64,000 nucleotides of DNA from Tomocerus qinae (Eukaryota > Arthropoda > Collembola > Entomobryomorpha > Tomoceridae), in the NCBI GenBank assembly GCA_020055645.1, contig CM034546.1, positions 37,572,001 through 37,636,000 of the forward strand, given 5' to 3'. Positions within the stretch are counted from its first letter, which is position 1, and each line of letters opens with the position of its first letter. The notes under the pieces are model-generated. The model ran no database searches and had not been told where the DNA came from. It saw only the letters and a list, made by a program, of their open reading frames with translations. Position numbers and translations under genes: made by a program. Of the stretch, positions 9,882 to 20,310 are shown in pieces.

Positions 9882-12594
9882 ATGTCATCCATAAAAAGAA
9901 AATATTAGGGGAAATTTAGTGAAAATTAGTGAAAATTTGATCAATATTCAGAAAGTATTAATTCATCTCTTAGAAGCCAATGTATTGTCAGTGGTGGAAA
10001 TTCAAACAATTGTAAGTAAAATAAGTAGTAATAATTAGTATCTAATTGGTAGTGAATTTCCAGTAAATAAAATTTCATTGCATTTGATTTGTGGCTATCT
10101 TTTAAGAGAACCAAATTTGAGAAAGATCCGTTTGATAAGAATTCCGAACTTTTCTTAATCTTGCTGGAAAAGAATATGGATTTGATCTGGGAACCTTTGA
10201 AAAAAACTCTTCAATTAACTGGAAATGAATATATTCTTGGTCTTTTGGAACTAAACAAATCTACTCACGACGGTAATTTAATATAATATGATATACATAA
10301 TTACTACATTACGTATATAATTTAAATTTATTTATAGAAAATCTATGACACGCAAATGACTTGTGTGTGGGATAGTTAAAGATAGATAGTGTGTCTTTGT
10401 ATGGCGGTAATATGAATGTGTATGGCAAGATTAAATATGTATGGTAAGTTTTTTCATAAACTTTGGAACAGAGTAACAACTGATATTGGTAAGTAATGTT
10501 ACATTTTTATTTTGAATTCAATGTAGTAAATTAAGATTTGATTCAATGTCAGTAAGGAATTAAATCAAACAAAATTGCATTAATTGACCCCCGTGTACAA
10601 GAACCTGGTATCTCATATTTACTTCAAATAACAACTAAAAAAATAAATTTACCGTAGAAAACTCTTTGCATTGGTTGCCAATAATATACCATTTAAGTTT
10701 CAAAATTTCAGTTTACAGATACCACGTTCTTATACACGACCCTTCAATTATAAAATACAAATAAGAGAAACGCGATGTATGAATTCCGATCTACTTGCCC
10801 ACTATTCAAGTATTAGGTACAGAGTTGAAGAATTAACTTGAAATAATAGGTATATGATGATAATATGTATATTATTAAAAAATTGGTAAAAGTAATACAT
10901 TATTATAATGATATACATACCTACTATATATATAAAAGTACATGGTCTTTATTGGTCGAATTGCGAGATAACGTAATAACGTCAGAGCTCAGAGCATTGC
11001 ATTGACTTCCCTTTACTTGACACATATAGCTAACTATGCACTTTGCATGGCTATTATAACAGTTTCTACTTGGGTAGTATATAAATGATAAGACAAGTAG
11101 GAGAGTTATTATGTTATATACTTTCAAAGGATGATGCGGTTGTTGTTGTTATACAAAAACTATCAACATATTTAAATACCTATTCATTATTTCCAAACAC
11201 ATACAAGAAGTAGGTCAATTGAATATTTATGAACATATATGTTATTGATTTTAATGGCGTTTTAAATATTTTTACAGCTTCAGATAAACACATAACGTTT
11301 TTCGGTCCTCGATCAATACGTCTCAGTGATTTTGACAATTTTGAGGTCATTGGTTCCGGTGGTTTTGGTACAGTCATGAAAGCAAGATTTAAGAAGAATA
11401 GAATAAAATACGCCATTAAAATCACGTATGAATTACACATATTAAATAAAAACTTGGAAACAAAACATTTATAAAATTGCCATGTTTTTAATTGTTGATA
11501 ATTGCTTGATAATCTTCAACAATGTTAATTATCTTGATATTTTTGCTTTTCAAACTAGGAAAAAACATTCACACCGCGAGATTCATTCACTAGTTGAATC
11601 TAAGCATCCAAACATTATCAAATGTGAAAGTGCCTGGAGTGAAATCGTCAACAGCGAGTCATTGATGCTCCATTCACAGTTTGAAGATTACATTGGATTG
11701 ACCATTTATTGCATTCAGATGGAGTTATGCAGTGGTCGAAATTTAACTGCATGGATTTCTAAACCTCCAGAGCTGAAAACTAGAGAAGATGCAAAAATAA
11801 TCTGCTTTCAGATTTCATTGGGCGTGCAAAGTTTGCACGCTAACAAAATAATTCACAGGGATTTGAAGCCAGCAAATATTTTGTTACTAAACACCTATCA
11901 GAAGGGAAACATTTTTGTAAAAATCGGTGATTTGGGGTTGTCTAAACAAACTTATCTGGAATCTAAAGCACACAGACGAAGCCACATGACCAACTGTGGC
12001 ACAGAGTACTATAAAAGTCCTGAACAGGTAATCATCGTTTTATTCTCCTCTGAATGCATTTCTGACATGATTTTAATAAATGGCTTAAAATCGTTTGGGT
12101 TTTTAATGAGATCCCAGGTGGAATCTGATAATAAACCATTTTTTGCAAATATATCCCCAAAAAATCGACTATAGTCCCACAAAAATCTTGTCTAGCTTAA
12201 AAAGAATTAATTTAACTATAATTGGGTCATATTTATTTGAAAGGAATCCGAAAGGGATTACGATCTGTTAACTGACATATTTTCCATGGGAGTAATTTTC
12301 TTCGAAGTTCTTTACTCAACCGTGGAGAAGAAAGAAATTCTGATCACCAATGTACGAAATGGTGTATTTCCCAGCGGGTTCAATGATAACTTTCCTACTG
12401 AGGTATTTGAGTACTGAAATATTTAATTGCGTTAACATAAGGAATAAAGGAATGTATATAATCATGACTTTTTGGTTTTAAAGAGACGACTAATCAAAGC
12501 AATGCTGTCACGAATACCTAAAGATAGACCTAATGCAGACGCTGTGACAAATCATTTGAAAACCACCTGGGAAACAAACAGTACAATTCTTTAA
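9882..12594 (+). CDS. CARD + eIF2-alpha-kinase-like protein kinase, copy 2
   Basis: Paralogue of the gene at 4276, with exons 9882-10011, 10107-10272, 11278-11425, 11559-12027, 12244-12402 and 12484-12594 and the same intron phases (0, 1, 2, 0, 0). Exons 1-2 give a CARD (NLINIQKVLIHLLEANVL.. then LIWEPLKKTLQLTGNEYI). The kinase has GSGGFGTV, the lysine in YAIKI, HREIHSL, HPNIIKCESAWSE, IQMELCSGRNLTAW, HRDLKPANIL, a DLG in place of DFG, CGTEYYKSPEQ and TDIFSMGVIFFEVL, close to eIF2-alpha kinases such as PERK. Exons 2-6 stay open. Exon 1 does not: from the ATG at 9882 the CARD frame is reached only if one base of the A-rich tract at 9893-9902 is ignored. Either this copy lost its start, or an alternative first exon splices at about 9908. 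DLG instead of DFG still permits metal binding in many kinases. Confidence 0.8.
10273..11277. other. Enlarged intron of CARD-kinase copy 2
   Basis: A 1005-bp intron between the CARD and kinase exons; the same intron in copy 1 is 105 bp. AT-rich, no exon or clear transposon ends recognised. Confidence 0.6.
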
Positions 12595-12684
12595 ATAACA
12601 CCTTAAAGATACACTTAATTATTATAGTTTCATGTCCACAATTCCTATTTCCTTCAGAAAGACATTAGATCATATATAATCTAG

Positions 12685-12817
12685 CATTACAATAGGCTTA
12701 TTCTCAGCGAGAACTTGGAGTGGAGCATCAACGTGGAAAATCCAATACTTGCAGCTGAAGCTCCCACCTTGATTTTCTCGACTCAAAGCTTTCATTGAAT
12801 ATAAGCCTACTGTAATG
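12685..12817. mobile_element. Small hairpin-forming MITE-like element
   Basis: GCATTACAATAGGCTTA at 12685-12701 is matched by its near-perfect inverse at 12801-12817. The inner sequence is also imperfectly inverted (GCGAGAACTTGGAGTGG against the complement of CCCACCTTGATTTTCTCG), so almost the whole 133 bp can fold on itself. Lies between a kinase gene and the LRR-only gene. Confidence 0.65.
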
Positions 12818-12823
12818 CAACAT

Positions 12824-12935
12824 GTCGTCCCTTAGGGAACCATTTAGCCTAAATCCACTTTTCGTTTTGTGTACGGAATAGCCTATTTAGCCTATCTCCG
12901 CAGCCTAAATCCGTAAAACAGCAATTGTGGACGTG
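12824..12935. repeat. Partial copy of the CGTCCCTTAAGG element
   Basis: Shares CGTCCCTTAGGGAACCATTT and the following CCACTTTTCGTTTTGTGTAC with the ends of the larger element at 24648-25205, without the internal tandem array. Ends near GGACG. Confidence 0.65.
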
Positions 12936-12991
12936 AAATTATAATACTTCAAGCAGAAATATTTTTAATTTCACTCGTTGACTAATATATT

Positions 12992-14710
12992 ATGATTGAT
13001 TTAATTACAGTTACTAGAGAGCCTCCAGTAATTGACATCAATGGGAACACTATTTACAATACAACTGACCTGATGTCGCCCAAGCCGGGAACTAGTTATC
13101 CAATGGCCCGCAGACTCAGTATAAGTGAAAAGTCAGGTAGCAAAAGCAGTATAAATGATGGCTCTACGGGGGATGATTCTGTACAGCCGTATAGTAACTC
13201 ATTGGAAAAATATAGTACAGATAATGGAGTTTACTACCTGCGGAACAATCTGCTACTCAGTGTGGGATATAGCAATGATCAACTGCGAGAATTAGCAAAA
13301 GTCCTTCAAAATAATCTGGTGGCTTTAGAAATCGCTCAATTGACTCTAAACAAGCGTAGATGTAGCATAAAAGTTTATTTGGACAGGTTCAAACAAGCAA
13401 AACCTGTGAAGATAGATCAGGAATCGAATTCCATGCAAATTATTAAGTATTCATCATTATTTTTTTGGGAAATATTAGAATGCTTAGAACATCTTTCAGT
13501 TGCAAATTATTCTGCTCTGTGTAAAGATGGGCAAGTAATTTTGACAATTAACAACTCTCAGTCGTTAAACGAACTGAAAATTAGATTTCAACCTCGGGAC
13601 CAATTAGACACTTTGTTTTTCAAAAATATAGACGTCCCTAAAAATCTGGGGATTGTTAACATTGAAAATGCAATCGGTGATAGCCAAACACACACTCTTG
13701 AATTCCCAATTAAATTTCTGTCTTCCTCTGTTGAACAAATCACATTAACCCACTGCACTCTTATTGCAGAAGGTAAAATATGTCCAAAACAGGTAAAATT
13801 GGTTCATATAAAAATTGTTCAAGACAGAGAAGACCTCAAAAGCTTTAACATATGCGATTTGTTCGACTTTGAGGCAACTAGACATTTACTGATCCATGAC
13901 AATTTAGGCAAAACAAAATTGGCGTTTGACATAAGCAAACTAGTAGAATTAGACACCCTGGATTTAAATTGTTCACAGTTACTCAATTGGAGTAACTCAG
14001 TTGCCAAAATTAACAAATTCACTTTGGAGAATTTTAAATTGGAAGAAAAAACGCAAATGACAATCAGGGAACTTCGTACCTTGTCAGGAATTAATCCACA
14101 TTTTATTCCACAATCCATAGAAAAGTTGCACATTATAGATTGCATTTCCAATGGAAAGTTACGAAGTGTTAGGACCGATTTACCTAATTTAAAATATCTT
14201 AGCATTGGCTGTAATCAAATTGCTACATTTACTGACATGGTAAGATGCCCAAATCTGGAAATATTACTTGTTACTTTGGGCAAGTCCTGCACTAATTTGA
14301 CGACCCATACAGCAAAGTTTTTGGAGTTTGAGAAAGTCAGGAAAATTAGACTTGATACTGTCCCACTTTACTTTAATGGAATCCACAAACTAGATACACT
14401 CATACTTCATTCTTACGATTGGAAAAATGTCAATTTAATTTTAACGCATTTTTCGACTGACAACCTTGTCCTTTGGTTTGATCGACCTGTAAAATTGCAT
14501 CAATTGGATAACATTTTGCAATTATTCCAAAATTTCAACAAGCGTAAGACAACTGCGATCGGGGAATTTGATCTTAATGACGAAGAGTTTTCAGAGTCTA
14601 ATCTTAAGTTATATGTTGAAAGGAATGCCAGGTTTTACTTGTTCACAAATAATAGTAGTAAAGCAGCAGCTCTGGACAAGGATGAAATCGAAACTAGATG
14701 CCATCTGTAA
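12992..14710 (+). CDS. LRR-like protein with a remnant NB-ARC segment
   Basis: A 572-residue open frame. Roughly residues 95-140 (LRELAKVLQNNLVALEIA..LNK) match the GxPLAL segment of the NB-ARC protein encoded on the other strand at 15.4-18.9 kb (LKKLCRLLGNLPLALQLAVA). The P-loop, Walker B and winged helix are absent. The remainder is a series of short leucine-rich strands (IEKLHIIDC, DLPNLKYLSIGC, LDTLILHSYDW) that align with the LRR-like C-terminus of that same protein (IEKLHLYSA, DLPDLKYLTLKW, VDKLILEDFSF). So it looks like a family member that lost its ATPase core. The first codons overlap a good splice acceptor (TTTAATTACAG at about 13000-13010), so upstream exons are possible. A serine-rich stretch lies at about residues 40-65. 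AATAAA overlaps the stop codon. It may act as a sensor or decoy; function is inferred. Confidence 0.7.
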   Translation: MIDLITVTREPPVIDINGNTIYNTTDLMSPKPGTSYPMARRLSISEKSGSKSSINDGSTGDDSVQPYSNSLEKYSTDNGVYYLRNNLLLSVGYSNDQLRELAKVLQNNLVALEIAQLTLNKRRCSIKVYLDRFKQAKPVKIDQESNSMQIIKYSSLFFWEILECLEHLSVANYSALCKDGQVILTINNSQSLNELKIRFQPRDQLDTLFFKNIDVPKNLGIVNIENAIGDSQTHTLEFPIKFLSSSVEQITLTHCTLIAEGKICPKQVKLVHIKIVQDREDLKSFNICDLFDFEATRHLLIHDNLGKTKLAFDISKLVELDTLDLNCSQLLNWSNSVAKINKFTLENFKLEEKTQMTIRELRTLSGINPHFIPQSIEKLHIIDCISNGKLRSVRTDLPNLKYLSIGCNQIATFTDMVRCPNLEILLVTLGKSCTNLTTHTAKFLEFEKVRKIRLDTVPLYFNGIHKLDTLILHSYDWKNVNLILTHFSTDNLVLWFDRPVKLHQLDNILQLFQNFNKRKTTAIGEFDLNDEEFSESNLKLYVERNARFYLFTNNSSKAAALDKDEIETRCHL

Positions 14711-14963
14711 TAAAATTATTATGTTAATACTAGTTGTTGCCTGGCGTTTTACAATTGTAACCTAGGAATTTGATCTTAGTGACGAAAATATTTTAGAGTC
14801 TAATCTTCAATTATATGTTGAAAGGAATGCCAGGTTTTATTTGTTCAAAAATAATAGCAGTAAAGTATCGGCTTTGGACAAGGATGAATTCGAAACTAGA
14901 TGCCATCTGTAATAAAATTATTATCTTAATATTAGTTGTTGCCTTGTCTTTTTAGAATTGTAA
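14561..14963 (+). repeat. Tandem duplication of the 3' end of the LRR-only gene
   Basis: About 200 bp covering the last 50 codons, stop, AATAAA and 3' flank (14561-14763) is repeated directly at 14764-14963 with scattered substitutions. The second copy keeps the reading frame and the terminal TRCHL-stop, but it lies downstream of the gene's stop. Confidence 0.9.
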
Positions 14964-15443
14964 CCTGAAGATGTAATGTTAATTACGTAAGCAATTAAAT
15001 GTTGAGTTTTATGTATAGACTTTGTATACAAAATATTTATTAAGTGGAAATCATAATTCATTTATTGGATAAGCATAAAATATTAGATACGAATTTTTAA
15101 AAATTCAGAGTTGATTAGTAGACTTATAAGACCTACTTTAGTGCAATTAATATTATCCTACTACATTCTAGTTACATGCAAAGAACCCAATCGGAACTGC
15201 TGTGTTCCTAATTGAATCAACCGCATTTAAAATTAGTTCATAATAACTACAAAGTATGAGTGTAACATAATTAAAATTACAGATGCACGTAGAAGAACTG
15301 CAGAATATAAATTATTAATGAAAGTAACTTAGAGAGGAATTAAAATGCTACGCCCAAAGAAAACATTGATTTCTCTACGAGTTAATTCATCAAATCTTAA
15401 CTAACAACTCAAATGATAATTGCTATAGATTGCTGGAAATAGT
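14964..15443. other. Convergent spacer, no gene seen
   Basis: AT-rich gap between two genes that point towards each other. Confidence 0.5.
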
Positions 15444-18400
15444 TTAATACAATTTAATTAACTCCTCAAACTCTTTATCCTCCATTTCAATCTCTTTTCC
15501 TCCATCCGACAAATTAAAATATGCTTTTCTGGTGACCTGCCATTCTTTGTCCCAATATGGTATTCCGACTGCAACTTTCTTTATTTCTCTCTTCTTCAAA
15601 TCAGTAAACTCTTTTTGCGGTAAAGTCACAAAAGCTAACAACAAGTTCATCTGTCTGAAAATGACCCAAAAATTGTTTCACTTGTTTAAAAGAGAAGTCT
15701 TCTAGAATGAGTTTGTCCACTTTCCTCACTCCACCAACAACAATTGTGTCTCTATTGGTTATTTTGATGTAATTGAGGCTTTTAGGAAGTTGGTCCACAC
15801 TCACTTCTTTTATATGACAAAAGTGGACGTGGGTGGGATTGACAGATAGGAAAGATGACAAGGATGAAGTATCGGAGATCCATTTCAGTGTCAAATATTT
15901 TAAATCTGGAAGGTCAATTGGTTCATTACAAACAACTTCTGCTGAATACAAATGCAGTTTTTCAATTGTTGGTGGTAGACAAAAAACGTCTAAAGAAGAA
16001 TAATTAAATTCCATTTCTTTGATTTTCATTTTCGTCTTTTCCACAAATGGAATGTTCCACAATTCTAATTTTTGAATATCCCAATTGGCCTCATTCCAGT
16101 TATTCACTATTACATTCCACAAGTCAAGATATTCCATGGAGATTTCTTCCCTCATCTCGATTGACATTTTATCTCCAGAGAGGATCAATCTATTTATTTT
16201 TTCAAAGTCACAAAATTCGTTGACATTCGCCTCCTCCACTTCCCGCCCATTTCTATTGAATGAGACATTCCATAACCTCAACTCCTCTGGAGACAGTTGA
16301 TCGAAAGATGAAAGATCGACTGAACATTCTTGCAAGTAAATTTTGCTTGATTCTTCTCCCAATTCCAATTCGATTGTAGATAGAGAATCACACTTTACTA
16401 AAGAATAACTGGACTTTATGAGATCAGAATGAACTAATCGAATCAAAGTGCCAAGTGAATCTGTGGAATAAATGACCGTAAAACTTTGTCTGCATTCCAA
16501 AAGGTCTTTTATGCTTATTCTATTGTCCATTTTCCAATGAAGAATTAACAGATGACCCCAAATAAGATTTCTGGATAATTCTTCTTTCAATTCCAACATT
16601 CCCATCTCCATTGCATCTTTATAATACGATGTAGTTTCCATCATTTCTTCCATCTCCAAATCAATCAGGATATCCAAACTTTCTTTCATCTGCTTATTTT
16701 TGAAAAGACAAACTGCTAAATTAAATTTCGTTGTTTGAGTCTTTAACTCCTCACAAATGAACTTTGCTAATTCAACTGATTCTTCAAATCTCTCTTCTGA
16801 AATCAATTTCTTTAATTGTCGTTGATCGAGTAACTCGGCTCTTACTTTTGAAAACTGTTTTTTCAATTCTTCGTCAGCGTATTTCGTAAACGGAAGGAAT
16901 TTGTAGTCGATAAATCCAACGCAACCGAGAATCTTTTTCAGCGTCTCCATTTCAGTTTTTTGCCCGTTGTGACGAATAACTTGCTGCAGTAGTCGATGAA
17001 TGCTCAACAAATACATTTCAATCTTTATTTCATTCTTACGCAACAATTTATTCATTATTCCATCGCTATGGGGGTATTCACATACTTTTCTTGTTTTTGT
17101 AATTAAGGAATATTCTTCTAGCAAGTTTATCACTTCTTCCATTTTCTTAGAATCGATATTTAAAACTTTCATCAGAAATATTGATCTAATGTCATCTGGT
17201 CGAAAGTATCCAAATATCATTAAAATTTTATAGGCTAATTTCCCGTTTCTTTGTTGTAAAATTAAATCCAATGAAATGTTGATATTTTTATTGATCGTCT
17301 TTTCATAGTCATCAAATTTTTCTTCAAGGAATTCCAAATCCTTTGTCGAAGTTTGCTCAATGTAATTTTGCAGTTCAATCTTTCCGTTATTTAAAGCGGC
17401 GACAGCTAATTGAAGAGCCAGAGGAAGGTTTCCCAACAATCTACATAATTTTTTGAGCTCCAAATCTGTTCGTTTTATTGATTCAAGTAGCGTGGATTTC
17501 AAAAATTTCAGACTTTCTTCTTCGCTGAAAATGTCCAATTCCAGACTTGATATTTTCCCGAATCCAATCTTCTCCGTCCCCCAACCACGGCTTCGGGATG
17601 TAATGATGCAGTAAAAGTTTTTTCGTCTTTTGGAAGAACATTTATTATTCCATCTTCCCCTTTGTAATTTTCAGCATTGTCGTATATCCAAAGACATTTA
17701 AATGCAGACAACGCATCCAAACATTTCCCTGAATAATCTTGAACGTTGGCCAATTCATTTCTATTCGGTATTTCCAAATCTCTGGCTAGACTTTTGAAGG
17801 AGGTAAGTAAACTGCCTTCTCCACAATCGATCCAGATTATATGATCATATTCTTGCTCATAAGTATGTGCATACCATTTGGCGGTGAGAGTTTTACCGAC
17901 TCCGCCCATCCCAGAATATTTGGACGCATCTGGAGTCTCGCATATGACCAGCATTCGGTGCTCGTCTTTCGAAATTCGGTCATGTAACTCGTCAATTAAG
18001 AGTTTCGCCCCAATTTTTCTTTCCTGAAGAGATTTTATTAACAGCTTTTTTTCTTGCCACCACTTTTTATTTAATTTTGGATGAAGAAGAAAATTCTGGG
18101 TTTGAAATGGAAAGAAATCCTGCGGAAGACCAGGACGAAAATATCTGTGGGTCGTTTGTTGAATTTCATGTGCACAGCGCTCATTGCTTGTCTTCCGTAG
18201 TATTTCCAAAAATGAATTTCTGATTTCCAGCCAGTCCTTAGTTTGCAATGTGGAGAGCAGTTTGTAGTTTTTTCTGGTTCTTGTACTTTCTGCATCCTGT
18301 GAATAAAGTTTTAAAGCTGACAAATTATATACCCGGGAAAAGAGAAAACCGAGAGCATAGCACTATACTATGTAGGCAAATATTTGCATTTTAATTAATC

Positions 18401-18868
18401 CATATAATTGCCTTCGAGGGGTTTATTTTATAATGTAGATATTTCTAAGTTACAATTCTTAATTACAAATACTAACTAATACTGTTTAATTTTTTTATTT
18501 TCAATACATCAATTACCAATTCTGCTATTACCAATTTGGACAATAATGTAATCCTCCTCATTTCACAATATTGAAAAACCTTCGTTTTAACTACTTGTGA
18601 TATATTTGTACTCAAAATCCAATGAAAGTGTTGTACGGTACCCTAACTTTTAATGAAAATTAAAGCGTAGAAATGATCTTCTGGTTAACCTTTAATTGGG
18701 CATATGGAGTCATTAAATTCATGAAGTTTAGCAAATATTTTACTTACAATATCCTCGCTTTCAGCTATTGAAATGATGCCACACCGAATCAAATAGGTCC
18801 GCACTAATGTCAAATTGGATATGTTTTCTGTGAGGAAAACTTAGATTTTCTTTAATTTCTTCTTCCAT
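15444..18868 (-). CDS. CARD + NB-ARC + winged helix + LRR-like protein (NLR/Apaf-like), three one-base lesions
   Basis: Exon 1 (18868-18748) starts MEEEIKENLS and encodes CARD helices 1-3 (NISNLTLVRTYLIRCGIISI). After a phase-0 intron, exon 2 (from 18296) completes the CARD (IRNSFLEILRKTSNERCAHE). It is followed by an NB-ARC ATPase: P-loop GMGGVGKT (17889-17912), Walker B CLWIYDN (about 17680), TSRSRGWG (about 17590) and GNLPLAL (about 17420). A winged helix ends in SIHRLLQQVIRH (about 17000), and the leucine-rich C-terminus is homologous to the gene at 12992. Such STAND ATPases oligomerise on sensing a signal and recruit CARD partners. The frame changes three times by one base: in the A4 (+) at 18836-18839, the T6 (+) at 17618-17623 and the A4 (+) at 15630-15633. 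The conserved motifs continue in the new frame each time. About 990 residues if undamaged; as read it is probably a pseudogene or recently broken allele. Confidence 0.75.
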
Positions 18869-20310
18869 TCCATTGATTGGTATGATGATCAATGTGGAGT
18901 CATTCAAGTAGAAACAAATATAGCATGGTACCTATTGTATGTTGAGGAAAATCAAATAACACAATGAAACACAATAAAATGCTTGAGCTTATAAAACTAA
19001 ATATTGAATTACTTTTAGTTAAGATAATAATTGCTTCTCATTGAAGGAATGTCCAAACCCCTATCAAATATACACAGACTGTACCATACAGTGTACACTG
19101 TGCACTGCAATATTACTGAAATGAAAAAAGAACTAGACAACAATTATCACTACCATGAATTGACGAAACAATGACTCAGTCAGTGTCTTGTACTGTCAGT
19201 ACTTGATTTTACGCGTGAAGATACTGTTCAGGCGATGCGATGACGGCAATTACGAATCAAGTATTTTTATTTCAGCTATATACAAAGTTAGATAATATTT
19301 AATGAGAATCGACAGTGTATGAAACTTACCACATTATTACAGAGGCTCCAAAAGCAAGAAAATAAATAATTTTCAATATTTCAGTAAATGTTAGTAAATA
19401 TGGCATAAGAACAAGTTTCTTTTTAAATAACAATAACCAAATGGTATCAAAAACTGATGTACGGGTTAACTAATTATTCTGATTAATAGTATGATTTTCT
19501 GTATTAGTCATATCAAGTATGTTTTCTGCACTGCAGTGTTATAAATATTGTCCGGATAAAAAATTATTTTCTCCGCTTTTGTCCATACCTTCTTATGCGG
19601 ATACCACAACCTTGGTTTTGAGAGTACTGGGGCTTCAGCACCTAATCATTCCTTTAAATACCCTCTTGACCATTAGTAGTACCTACCATATGGTTACAAT
19701 ACAGACACACATTTTATATGGTCTGGATTTATTAAATTGCCTTATACCATAATGTTATTATTTCTGCTGTCGCATTTATACGTAGCATAGTCAAAGTTCT
19801 GTCTCCAATCTTAACCATACTTCGTGTTCTAATAATATGTTTTGCATAGCTTTTTGATAGGTTGTGTATATCCCTGATTGCTATTATCCCTTCCTTCGAA
19901 AGTCCATGAAACTAAAACCACTGGAATAAAATTATAAATGTAAAACAGCAGCAGATAGTAAAGTATATATTGTATTAGTTATTACAGTATGCCACATTAA
20001 AAAGTTATCATAGGAGTTTGTATGTAAAGCAATATATGGTGAATACATTTAGTGAACATAAAAATTGCCGTCTTTGCGAAATAAAAGTTTACCTTGTGTG
20101 ACATATTCAAGTGTCATGCATATCTGAGTGAATTACAAAAAATTAAGTGTTTTAAACTACTTTAAACTAGTATCTAAAATAAAAGCGAATCTAGCTCTAT
20201 TTCTTCAGAAATGTAAGGTTATCGTTCAGCGGACCACCCACAATATTGAACGTGCTGGATTCCGGTTTATCCCACTTCATCGCTTCACGGTATATATATC
20301 GTCACCAAGG
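18869..20310. other. Intergenic, no gene seen
   Basis: AT-rich region upstream of the minus-strand NB-ARC gene, presumably its promoter. No further CARD exon was recognised here. Confidence 0.45.
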
